The notes under the pieces were generated by a model that was given only the letters and a program-made list of their open reading frames with translations, did no database searches and was not told the DNA's origin. From assembly GCF_007989825.1 (NCBI RefSeq), contig NZ_BJUA01000017.1:1-64000 (forward strand): DNA of 64,000 bases, read 5' to 3'. The translations under genes were made by a program, and so were the position numbers. Below are positions 42,733-51,300 of the stretch, one piece after another (the stretch's first letter is position 1; each line of letters starts with the position of its first letter). The DNA is from Cellulomonas persica (GTDB lineage: Bacteria > Actinomycetota > Actinomycetes > Actinomycetales > Cellulomonadaceae).

Positions 42733-44367
42733 TTGACCAGCTTCTCCTCCCTCGGCGTGCCCGAGGTCCTCGTCCGCACGCTCGCCGACCGCGGCATGCC
42801 GGACGCCTTCCCGATCCAGACCGCGACGCTGCCGGACACCCTGCGCGGCCGCGACGTGCTCGGCCGCGGCCGCACGGGCTCCGGCAAGACGCTCGCGTTC
42901 AGCCTCCCGCTCGTCGCCCGTCTCGCGGGTCTCGTCCCCGGTACGACGATGGTGCGCCACGTCCCGAACCGCCCGACGGGCCTCGTGCTCGCGCCGACGC
43001 GTGAGCTCGCGACGCAGATCGCCGCGACGCTCGAGCCGCTCGCGAAGGCCGCGCGCCTGAGCGTCACGACGATCTTCGGCGGCGTCTCGCAGCGCCCGCA
43101 GGAGTCCGCGCTCAAGAGCGGCGTCGACATCGTCGTCGCGTGCCCCGGGCGCCTCGAGGACCTCATGAAGCAGGGGATCATCTCGCTCGCGGACGTGCAG
43201 ATCACCGTGCTCGACGAGGCCGACCACATGGCCGACCTGGGCTTCCTGCCCGGCGTGAAGCGGATCCTGGCCGCGACCGACAAGCGCGGTCAGCGCATGC
43301 TCTTCTCCGCGACGCTCGACAACGGCGTGGACAAGCTCGTCACCGCCTTCCTCAAGGACCCGCTGCGTCACTCGGTCGACACCGACCGCTCACCGGTGTC
43401 GGCGATGACGCACCACGTGCTGACCGTCGCGGACGCCGAGGACAAGCGTCAGGTCGTCCAGCACCTCGCGTCCGGCACGGGCCGCCGCGTGCTGTTCACG
43501 CGCACCAAGCACGGCGCCAAGAAGCTCGCCAAGCAGCTCACCACCGCGGGCGTGCCTGCCGTGGACCTGCACGGCAACCTTGGCCAGGGCGCGCGTGAGC
43601 GCAACCTCGAGGCGTTCTCCACGGGTGCGGTCAACGTGCTCGTCGCGACCGACATCGCGGCGCGCGGTATCCACGTCGACGAGGTCGAGCTCGTCGTGCA
43701 CGTCGACCCGCCCGCCGAGCACAAGGCGTACCTGCACCGCTCGGGCCGCACCGCGCGTGCCGGGTCTGCGGGTGACGTCGTGACGATCGTGCTCCCGGAG
43801 CAGCTCTCCGACGTGCGCGCGATGACGCGTCAGGCCGGCATCACGGCGACGCCGCAGGCCGTGCGCCCCGGCGCGCACGTGCTGACCGAGCTCGTCGGCG
43901 CGCTCGCGGCACCCGTCAAGCCGGTGGTGCGTCCGACGACGACCGCGCCGACCGGTCGTCGTCAGCAGACCTCCGGCGCGGCCCCGGCCAGCACCGAGCG
44001 GCCCGCGGGGCGTTCGCGCCGTCGTGGCGGCAAGGGGCGCGGCGACGCCGCTGCTCGCGCCGGTGCGCCGGCGGCGCAGCCGGCTCGCGGCGGGCAGCGT
44101 GGCGCGCAGACCGCCGGCCAGACGAGCGGCCAGACCAGCGGCCAGCGCACCGCGCGCCAGGGTGCCGCGCGCCAGGGTGCCGCTTCCGCGAAGGCGGGCG
44201 TGGGCGCGCGCTCCGGCTCGGCCGTCGTGTACTCCTCGAGCACGGGCGGGTCGTCGTCGGGCTCGTGGGGCACGTCGGGCTCGTCGTCGTCCGCACGCCG
44301 CGGCGGTCCGCGTCGCGCCGGCCGTCCCGCCGGCGACCCGTCGCGCGGTGACCGCCGCCAGGGCTGA
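42733..44367 (+). CDS. DEAD-box RNA helicase
   Basis: The 544-aa product has Q motif FPIQTATLPD, motif I GRGRTGSGKT, Ia PTRELATQ, II VLDEADHM, III SATLD, V VATDIAARGIH and VI HRSGRTARAG. A low-complexity Arg/Gly/Ala/Ser-rich tail (about 400-544) follows, as in cold-inducible actinobacterial helicases. It unwinds structured RNA. TTG 42733 behind GAAAGGCGA is the only plausible start at the family N-terminus (LTSFSSLGVP). Tail repeats include GQTSGQTSGQ. Confidence 0.93.
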   Translation: MTSFSSLGVPEVLVRTLADRGMPDAFPIQTATLPDTLRGRDVLGRGRTGSGKTLAFSLPLVARLAGLVPGTTMVRHVPNRPTGLVLAPTRELATQIAATLEPLAKAARLSVTTIFGGVSQRPQESALKSGVDIVVACPGRLEDLMKQGIISLADVQITVLDEADHMADLGFLPGVKRILAATDKRGQRMLFSATLDNGVDKLVTAFLKDPLRHSVDTDRSPVSAMTHHVLTVADAEDKRQVVQHLASGTGRRVLFTRTKHGAKKLAKQLTTAGVPAVDLHGNLGQGARERNLEAFSTGAVNVLVATDIAARGIHVDEVELVVHVDPPAEHKAYLHRSGRTARAGSAGDVVTIVLPEQLSDVRAMTRQAGITATPQAVRPGAHVLTELVGALAAPVKPVVRPTTTAPTGRRQQTSGAAPASTERPAGRSRRRGGKGRGDAAARAGAPAAQPARGGQRGAQTAGQTSGQTSGQRTARQGAARQGAASAKAGVGARSGSAVVYSSSTGGSSSGSWGTSGSSSSARRGGPRRAGRPAGDPSRGDRRQG

Positions 44368-44389
44368 CCGCCCGGACGCACGCGCGTCG

Positions 44390-44425
44390 GACGGGGGCTG
44401 AGCCGCAGGAGGCTCGGCCCCCGTC
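44390..44425 (+). terminator. Terminator hairpin of the DEAD-box helicase gene
   Basis: GACGGGGGCTGAGCC (44390-44404) pairs with 44411-44425 through 15 positions with one mismatch, with a 6-base loop. It starts 22 bases after the stop codon and is followed by TCGTCGTCC, with no long T-run. Confidence 0.75.
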
Positions 44426-44568
44426 TCGTCGTCCTGACCCCCGCGCGGCCGCCCGGGACGCCGACGCGGTGACCCGAGGGCCCCGATCCGGGCGGTGACG
44501 GCCTTAGGTCCCAGGCGACACGCGGTGGCACAGGAGTAGGCCTAGGGCATCACAAGGAGGTGATGCCG

Positions 44569-44712
44569 GTGTTCTCCATCGGGGCGAAGCCGGGTAAGGG
44601 GAAGTTCCTGGACGCGTGCGGTCACACGGTCGAGCTGAAGGACGGCGAGGCGCTCCCGCCGTGCCCGCAATGCGACCACAGCGCCGAGGTGAGGTGGTGG
44701 AGGTTGATCTGA
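44569..44712 (+). CDS. 47-aa zinc-ribbon-like protein
   Basis: A perfect AAGGAGG (44554-44560) precedes GTG 44569. The product opens VFSIGAKPGKGKFLDACGHT and ends PPCPQCDHSAEVRWWRLI. Three cysteines plus a histidine (CGH...CPQC) form a likely zinc site. Small proteins of the pattern ...G.KPGKG.y.C..CG..v.L.d....LPPCP.C are widespread and of unknown function. A strong terminator follows 15 bases after the stop. The gene is easily missed because it is short. Confidence 0.75.
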   Translation: MFSIGAKPGKGKFLDACGHTVELKDGEALPPCPQCDHSAEVRWWRLI

Positions 44713-44726
44713 GCCAGCCGCCTCAT

Positions 44727-44760
44727 CCCTGACGCGGTGCGACGGTGCACCGCGTCAGGG
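44727..44760. terminator. Strong hairpin terminator after the 47-aa gene
   Basis: CCCTGACGCGGTGC (44727-44740) and GCACCGCGTCAGGG (44747-44760) form a perfect 14-bp stem with a 6-base loop. It may serve both the 47-aa gene and, on the other strand, the tetR gene 108 bases away. Confidence 0.85.
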
Positions 44761-44817
44761 CGTTGTGGCGCGCCCACGAGGGGTAGCGCTCGTGGGCCGT
44801 GCGAGACGGGCCCGCCG

Positions 44818-44879
44818 ACCGACGACGACGTCGGTCGGACGAGCGGGCTGACCGACGACGGCGTCGGTCAGACGAGCGG
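44818..44879. repeat. 33-bp tandem duplication at the 3' end of the tetR gene
   Basis: The 29-base unit at 44818-44846 recurs at 44851-44879 with two differences (offset 33 bases, 11 codons). The right copy contains the tetR stop codon; in the left copy the stop TGA reads CGA. This suggests a duplication after which the downstream copy drifted. Confidence 0.7.
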
Positions 44880-45452
44880 CCAGACCTCGGACATCGCCGC
44901 GTCGATCAGGTCGGCGATCGGACGCTCGCCGTCGGTCGCGACCCAGGCCTCGCGCGCGCACTCCATGCAGGCCATGGCGGATGCTGCCTTGACCCGGATC
45001 GCCAGGTCCGGCGCCTGCGGGTGCCGGGTGCGCAGCACGCCCTCGAACATCTGCCGCCACCGCCGGACGTTGTGCATGTGGCGCCCGTAGAGCTGCGGCG
45101 TCGCGTAGATGAGCCGCAGCAGCGGGAGTGCGAAGTCGTCGCGGCGGGTGCTCTCGACGAAGTCGTCGAAGCATCGCCTGATGGACACCCAGTCCGACTC
45201 GTCCGCGGGCCGCTCGGCGAACGTGCGGGCGGCGAGGTCGCGCCAGTACGCCGAGAGCTGCTCGAGCACGTCGTCCTTCGTCGCGAAGTAGCGGAAGAAC
45301 GTGCGTTCGGACATCCCCACCGCAGCTGCGATCTTCTCGACCGTCGTCTCGTCGTAGCCGTTCGTGATGAACAGGTCGATCGCCGCGAGCGTCAGGTCGC
45401 CCTTGACGGCGCGTCGCTTGCGGGCCCGCAGGGAGGTGTCTGGTTGGGACAT
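44868..45452 (-). CDS. TetR-family regulator
   Basis: The 194-aa product opens MSQPDTSLRARKRRAVKGDL. Its TetR HTH has AAIDLFITNGYDETTVEKIA and the recognition helix in MSERTFFRYFATKDDVL. The ligand domain is helical (ALPLLRLIYATPQLYGRHMH) and unassignable. It is divergent from the BldC-like gene. The intergenic palindrome TTGTCAGTGACTGACGC at 45504-45520 is its likely operator. The stop lies in a 33-bp tandem duplication. Confidence 0.88.
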   Translation of the reverse strand: MSQPDTSLRARKRRAVKGDLTLAAIDLFITNGYDETTVEKIAAAVGMSERTFFRYFATKDDVLEQLSAYWRDLAARTFAERPADESDWVSIRRCFDDFVESTRRDDFALPLLRLIYATPQLYGRHMHNVRRWRQMFEGVLRTRHPQAPDLAIRVKAASAMACMECAREAWVATDGERPIADLIDAAMSEVWPLV

Positions 45453-45503
45453 ACGCCACACCCTAGAGCAAAGGGGTTGTATTTTCGGCGCTTCCTGTCA
45501 AAC

Positions 45504-45520
45504 TTGTCAGTGACTGACGC
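45504..45520. promoter_or_regulatory. TetR-type operator in the tetR/bldC-like intergenic region
   Basis: TTGTCAG-TGA-CTGACGC is a near-perfect palindrome 52 bases upstream of tetR and 42 bases before the BldC-like gene. Its 14-base core TGTCAGTGACTGAC is identical to that at 34099-34112. Divergent control by the TetR protein is the natural reading. Confidence 0.65.
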
Positions 45521-45561
45521 GACGAAGTCCGGCCCGCACGTCGGACTCGGGGGGAGACACC

Positions 45562-45789
45562 ATGACTGACCTGCGCAACGACGAGCCCGAGCTGCTGACC
45601 CCGCACGAGGTCGCGACCCTGTTCGGCGTCGATCCCAAGACCGTGACGCGCTGGGCGCGGGCCGGCCGACTCACGGCGATCCGGACGCTCGGCGGCCACC
45701 GCCGCTACGTCGGCTCCGAGGTCCGCGCCCTCATCGCACCGCGCACGACCCCGCGCGTCACCGCGCGGGTCAGCCTCGGCACCGAGTGA
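45562..45789 (+). CDS. BldC-like MerR-type DNA-binding protein
   Basis: The 75-aa product has the BldC core LLTPHEVATLFGVDPKTVTR followed by WARAGRLTAIRTLGGHRRYV and an Arg/Thr-rich tail. BldC proteins bind DNA as head-to-tail oligomers at direct repeats and control development or antibiotic genes in actinomycetes. In other Micrococcales they are general regulators. ATG 45562 follows GGGGGGAGA. It is divergent from tetR and may be repressed by it. Confidence 0.88.
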   Translation: MTDLRNDEPELLTPHEVATLFGVDPKTVTRWARAGRLTAIRTLGGHRRYVGSEVRALIAPRTTPRVTARVSLGTE

Positions 45790-45943
45790 GCCGCCCCGGC
45801 GGTCGCGCCTCACGGTCGGGTGAGGCGCGAACACCGGGACCGGGACGCCGGCGAGCTCCTCACGGATGCGGAGCTCGCCGGCGTTCGTCGTCCTCCGGCA
45901 GCGGGGCGCGAGCGGGAACATCGAGAGGGGTCGAATCGTTCTT

Positions 45944-46357
45944 ATGGGCGCCATGAGAAAGCGATACGAAGAGCTCGAGACAGACGACGGCAAGGTCGTG
46001 CGCTACCGCCGGCACGACAACGGTGGGGGACTGGTCGCCATGACCGCCTCCGTCGACCCGACCGCGTTCGTGGCGGAGACAGCCTGGGTGGACCCCGGGG
46101 CACAGATCGGTGGCGGCGCCCACCTGGGCGCGCACGTCTGGGTGGAGCCCGATGCGGTGATCGGGCCGCACGCGCGGCTCGGCACGCACGTGCACGTCGG
46201 CCGCGGAGCGGTGCTCGGCGCCGGGACGCGGCTCGCGACGCGCGTGACCGTCGGCGACGGAGCACAGGTCGTCGACCGGACGAGGGTCCCGGCCGAGGCC
46301 ACGATCCCGCCCGCCGCGCACATCACTCCGGCGACGAGCCACACGCTCGCCGCCTGA
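45944..46357 (+). CDS. Hexapeptide-repeat (left-handed beta-helix) protein
   Basis: The 137-aa product has a short charged leader (MRKRYEELETDDGKVVRYRR in part) and then about eight hexapeptide coils (VDPTAFVAETAWVDPGAQIG; AHVWVEPDAVIGPHARLGTH; GRGAVLGAGTRLATRVTVGD). These are the coils of transferase or carbonic-anhydrase-like beta-helices. No acetyl-CoA loop or catalytic His is obvious, so it may be a non-enzymatic scaffold. The start is ATG 45944 (or 45953) behind GAGAGGGG. It may be cotranscribed with the BldC-like gene, 155 bases before it. Confidence 0.75.
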   Translation: MGAMRKRYEELETDDGKVVRYRRHDNGGGLVAMTASVDPTAFVAETAWVDPGAQIGGGAHLGAHVWVEPDAVIGPHARLGTHVHVGRGAVLGAGTRLATRVTVGDGAQVVDRTRVPAEATIPPAAHITPATSHTLAA

Positions 46358-46385
46358 CGGCCCGGCGCGCCCGGACCCGGTTGGC

Positions 46386-47813
46386 CTACAGCTGGATCCA
46401 GCCCGCGACCAGGGCGACCAGCCCGATGACCGCGCCGACGAGCGAGACCGCCAGCACGACGCGCTCGCGCGCGCTGAACCAGCGGCGGTCCTGCTCGCGG
46501 CGGGTCAGCACGAACAGCACGGTCGCGGGCGCGTACACGACGAACACGACGAGCAGGTGGTCCACGCCGGCCGCGTACAGCAGCCACGTCGTGTACAGCG
46601 TCGCGAGCACGGCGACGACGAACGGCCCGCGTCCGGCCTCGGGCGCGGGCCGTCTCAGCAGGCGCACGCCGTACGCCGCGGCGAGCAGGTACGGGATCAG
46701 TACGAGCGAGCCGGTGAGCTCGAGCGCGAAGTCGAACGCGTGCTCGGACAGCAGCGTGAGCAGCAGCACCGCCTGGGACAGCGCGGTCGACAGCACGAGC
46801 GCGGGGACGGGTGCGTCGTGCCGGTTCGTCGCGCGCAGGAAACGCGGCATGTCGTCGCCGCGGGCCGCCACGAGCAGCACCTCGGCGGCCATGAGCGTCC
46901 AGGCGAGGTAGGCACCCAGCACCGAGATGATGAGCCCGGCCGCGACGAACGTGCCGCCCCACGAGCCGAACGCCGCCTCGAGCACACCGCCCATCGACGG
47001 CTCCTCGAGCGCCGCGAGCTCGGACGCCGGCAGGATCCCGTACGAGACGATCGTCACGGACGCGAACAGCGCGAACACCGACCCGAACCCGAGCAGGGTC
47101 GCGCGCCCGACGTCGCGGCGGCGCCGCGCGTGCCGCGAGAACGTGCTCGCCCCCTCGACGCCGAGGAACACGAACACGGTTGCGAGCATGGTGCCGCGCA
47201 CCTGGTCGAGCAACGAGCCTGCACCGGGCGCACCGGCCCAGTTGTCCGCGAACACCTGCGGGTCGAACGCGAGCACCGACAGCAGCACGAACACGACGAT
47301 CGGCACGGTCTTGGCGACCGTCACCACGCGGTTGACGGCGGTCGCCTCGCGGATGCCGCGTCGCACGATCGCGAAGAACACCCAGATCCCCGCGGAGCCG
47401 ACCGCGACCGCCAGGAACGTGTCGCCCGAGCCGAGCGCGGGGAACACCGCACCGAGCGTCGAGGTGATGAGCACCCAGTAGGTGACGTTGCCGACGCACG
47501 CCGAGGCCCAGTAGCCGAACGCCGAGAAGAACCCCAGGTACTCGCCGAACCCGGCCTTCGCGTAGGCGTACACGCCCGCGTCCAGGTCCGGGCGGCGCAC
47601 CGCGAGCATCTGGAAGACGAGCGCGAGCATGAGCGTCCCGGCGCCCGCCACGCCCCATGCGACGAGCGCACCCGCGACGCCCGTGGACTGCGCGAACTGC
47701 CGTGGCAGCGAGAAGACGCCGGCCCCGACCATCGACCCCACGACGAGCATCGCCATGGTGGGGACGCTCAGGCGGGTGCTCGCGGGCGCGACCGACGTGC
47801 TCGCGGTGCTCAT
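46386..47813 (-). CDS. APC-family amino-acid antiporter (arginine/ornithine or polyamine type)
   Basis: The 475-aa product has about 12 hydrophobic helices and the APC opening MAMLVVGSMVGAGVFSLPRQ. Further segments are LDAGVYAYAKAGFGEYLGFF, FLGVEGASTFSRHARRRRDV and AWTLMAAEVLLVAARGDDMP. This pattern is that of basic amino-acid/polyamine antiporters (ArcD/YdgI subfamily). ATG 47813 (MSTASTSV) was preferred over upstream in-frame codons because it begins the family-like region. The substrate is inferred. Confidence 0.88.
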   Translation of the reverse strand: MSTASTSVAPASTRLSVPTMAMLVVGSMVGAGVFSLPRQFAQSTGVAGALVAWGVAGAGTLMLALVFQMLAVRRPDLDAGVYAYAKAGFGEYLGFFSAFGYWASACVGNVTYWVLITSTLGAVFPALGSGDTFLAVAVGSAGIWVFFAIVRRGIREATAVNRVVTVAKTVPIVVFVLLSVLAFDPQVFADNWAGAPGAGSLLDQVRGTMLATVFVFLGVEGASTFSRHARRRRDVGRATLLGFGSVFALFASVTIVSYGILPASELAALEEPSMGGVLEAAFGSWGGTFVAAGLIISVLGAYLAWTLMAAEVLLVAARGDDMPRFLRATNRHDAPVPALVLSTALSQAVLLLTLLSEHAFDFALELTGSLVLIPYLLAAAYGVRLLRRPAPEAGRGPFVVAVLATLYTTWLLYAAGVDHLLVVFVVYAPATVLFVLTRREQDRRWFSARERVVLAVSLVGAVIGLVALVAGWIQL

Positions 47814-48360
47814 GCGGCCCATCCAACACCGCGGCCGCAGCGCCCGCGCGGACGTGCGTCCCACGAGCGGACGACGAGCGTGTGGCACCGGTTGCGTCGA
47901 TCACCTGACGTCAGCCGCGCCTACCTGCGGTCGGGTGCCGACCGAGTGAGGGAGCGAATGGGTCCTTGGTGACATTCTGCAAAATCATGGACTGGACGGT
48001 TGACCAGCAGGTAGTGCATGACGCATGATGACTCCCGACGGTGCGCATCGCCTGCCCCCTGCGCGGTGCGCACCGTTCTCACGTCCGAGAGGCGGCCGCG
48101 ATCATCCGCGGCCGCCTCTCGCGTTCTGTGGTGGCGCGTGTTCGCTCAGGGCACGTGCCGTGTGCTCGTCGAACCGGGTGGACGGCCCCTGACCTGACCC
48201 GCACGCCGACCTCGTCGCGGCCAGGCCGTGTGCGGCTGCAGGGCGTGAACGGATCGATGCGAGCCGCACGATCATGCGGATCGTCACGCGTTGGCGTGCA
48301 ACTCGCCCACCCTCGGCGCGTCACGGCCGGACGGGCCGCGCCCGCGGTTACCGTCGCAGG
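47814..48360. other. Gene-free region with a strong hairpin, possible small RNA
   Basis: No coding frame with good codon usage is seen in 547 bases. The part 47975-48050 is relatively AT-rich with a TTGACC (48000-48005). A GC-rich inverted repeat around CGGTGCGC (48040-48077) and a perfect 14-bp hairpin follow. A short transcript from about 48030 to 48125 is possible but the -10 box is not convincing. Confidence 0.35.
48087..48120. terminator. Perfect hairpin GAGAGGCGGCCGCG / CGCGGCCGCCTCTC
   Basis: Arms 48087-48100 and 48107-48120 are perfect complements around ATCATC. GCGTTCTGTGG follows, without a clean T-run. It stands alone in a gene-free region. It is at the right distance to end a short RNA starting near 48030, or it could be a transposon-free relic. 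Confidence 0.7.
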
Positions 48361-51300
48361 GTGACCGTCCCCGCGCGAGCGTCAGCCACGGGAGCCGGCT
48401 CGGACCACGGGCCCGGCCCTGCCGAGGCCGACCCCACCACCCCGACCGCCGGCGTCCCGACCGGTCCCGAGCCCTCGTCGTCCGACGAGCAGGCTGCGGG
48501 CCCCGTCGCGCTCGTCGAACCCCCGTCCGACGCCGAGCTCGTCGAGAGTGCGCTCGCGACGTGGCGCGGCGCGCTCGTCGAGGCCGCGGGCGGATCGACG
48601 CTCGCCGACATCGACCTGCTGGGTGAGGCCGCGCTCGACCTGTCCGCCGCGCACCCGTCCGGCATGGCGCAGCTCTTCGCCGGGCGCGAGACCCGGCTGT
48701 CGAACCTCGTGCGCGAGGGTGCGGCGCTGTCGGCGGCGCGACGACGAGCCCGCGCGGTCGGTTCGCGCGCGGCGGCGTACGAGCAGCGGTACGGCATCGC
48801 GCCCACGTCGCTCGCGATCGGCGTCGCGACGTGGACCGAGCGCACCCCCGGCCAGGTCGGGCAGGACGACGTCGCGGCGCTCGCGAGCATCACGCGCGCG
48901 CAGTCGAGCGACCCGTCGCCCGAGCAGGGCACGAACGAGCCTCGTCGCCTGCACGCGCCCGTCCTGCTGCGGCCCGTCGCGCTGCGGGCGCGGGGCACGG
49001 GGGAGAGCGACTACGAGCTCGCGCTCGAGCCGTCGCTCGAGGTCAACCCGGTCCTCGCGCGTGCGCTGCGCTCGCGCGGTGCGCTGCTCGACCCCGCGGC
49101 CGTCGCGCGCGGCGCGTTCACGCCGGGCGGCTTCGACCCGCGCGCCGCGCTGCAGCGGCTCGCGTCGCTCGGCGAGGCCGTGCTCGAGGACTTCCAGCTC
49201 ACCGAGCGCGTCGTCGTCGGCACGTTCGTCCACCCGGGCCAGGTGCTCGTCGACGACCTCGACAACCTCGCCGCGAGCGTCGCGCACCACGAGGTGCTGA
49301 CCGCGCTCGCGGGCGTCGAGGCCGACCAGGAGCGCCTGCACCAGCCGCTGCCCGCGGTCGTCGAGGGGGACCGCGACCCCGCGCACGAGCGTGGCGTCGG
49401 CGACCTGGACCCCGCGCAGCAGTACGTGCTGGACGTCGTGGCCACCGGCTCGCACCTGTTCGTCGACAGCCCCACGGGCGCCGACGAGGCCGGGACCATC
49501 GCCGCGATCGTCGCCGACGCCGCGGCCGCCGGACGCACCGTGCTCTACGTGCCCGGCCACCGGCGCGCGGCGGTCGCGCTGACCGAGCGGCTCGCCGCGC
49601 ACGGCCTGCACGACCTGCTGCTCGACATCGCCCCCGAGGCCGGCTGGCGCACCGCCGCGGCCCGGCGGCTGCTGGGCGCCATGACCATGGAGTCGCCCGT
49701 CGTCGACGTGCGCGGCGTGCAGGCGCTGCGGTCCGACCTCGTCGGCCACCGCGAGGCCCTGCGGGCGTACGTCACGGGCCTGCACGTCGCGCGCGAGCCG
49801 TTCGGGGTCTCCGCGTACGACGCGCTGCAGCACCTCGCGCGTCTGACCTCGACCCGCCCGGCGCCGCACACGACCGTGCGGCTCGCCCCCGAGGTCGCCG
49901 GCGTGCTCGGCGACGCCACGCGCACCCGGCTCGCCGCCGACCTGCGGCGCGCGGGTGAGCTCGGCGCCTACAGCGTCCGGCCCGGCGACACCCCCTGGTA
50001 CGGCGCCGACCTGCGCACGCACGCCGACGCGGACGTCGCGCGCCGGCGCCTGGCCCGCCTGCTCGACGACACCCTGCCGCGCCTCGCGGAGCGCGCCGTC
50101 CAGGTCGACACCGAGACCGGCCTGGTGCCCGCCGAGAGCGTCGACGCGTGGGGCGAGCAGCTGCGCATGCTCGACGGCGTCCGCGCGTCCCTCGACCTGT
50201 TCCTGCCGATCGTGTTCGAGCGGACGGCCGCCGACCTCGTCGCCGCGACCGCGACCAAGGAGTGGCGCGCCGAGCGTGGCATCGCGATGGGCTACTGGCT
50301 GCGCCGCCGCCTGCGCCGCCAGGCACGCGACATGGTGCGCCCCGGACGTCCCGTCGCGGACCTGCACTCCGCGCTCCAGCAGGTGCAGGAGCGGCGGGAG
50401 ATCTGGCAGACGCACTGCCCGAGCGGTGGCTGGCCGCGCCTGCCCGAGGGGCTCGAGATCCTCGAGAGCGAGTACCGGGAGGTCCGCGAGGACCTCGAGG
50501 CGCTCGACGCGGTGCTCGCGTCGACGCCCGGCGGCGCGGGGCTGTGCACGGTGCCGCTCGACGCGCTCACCGAGCGCCTGTCGCGGCTGCGCGCCACGCA
50601 GGACGCGCTCGAGACGCTGCCCGACCGCACCGGCCTGCTGCACACCCTGCGCGCGGCGGGCCTCGGCGACCTCGTCGACGACCTCGCCGAGCGCCGCGTC
50701 GCACCGCAGGCCGCACCCGCCGAGCTCGAGCTCGCGTGGTGGAGCACCGTGATCGAGCAGATCCTCGCGCAGGACCCCGCGCTCGCGGGCTACGACGGCG
50801 AGACCCTCGGGGCGATGACCGCGCGCTACGCCGAGCTCGACCGTCAGCACGTCGCGAGCCTCGCCCCGCCGATCCGCTCCGCGGTCGCCGCGCAGGTCGG
50901 CGCCGTGCTGCGCCGGCACCGCGAACAGGCCGAGGAGCTGTTCGCCGAGCTCGTCGAGGAGCGCATCACGTCGCTGCGCGACACGTTCTCGCGGTACCCC
51001 GACGTCGTGCGCCGGCTACGGCCCGTGCTCGTCGCGAGCCCCATGCTCGTGCCGCAGGTGCTGCCCGCATCGCGGACCGTCGACCTCGTCGTGCTCGGCG
51101 CCGCCGCGCACCTGCCCACCGAGGTCGCGCTCGCCGCGATCGCGCGTGGGCGCCAGGTCGTCGTCGTCGGGGACGCCCGCTGCGCGTCTGGCAGCGCCGT
51201 GCGCGAGCTCGCGACCGTTCTGCCGCGCGCCACGCTGCGCGCGGACTCCGTCGCGCGCGACCCCTACCTCACGACGTTCCTCGCCGAGCACGGGTACGGC

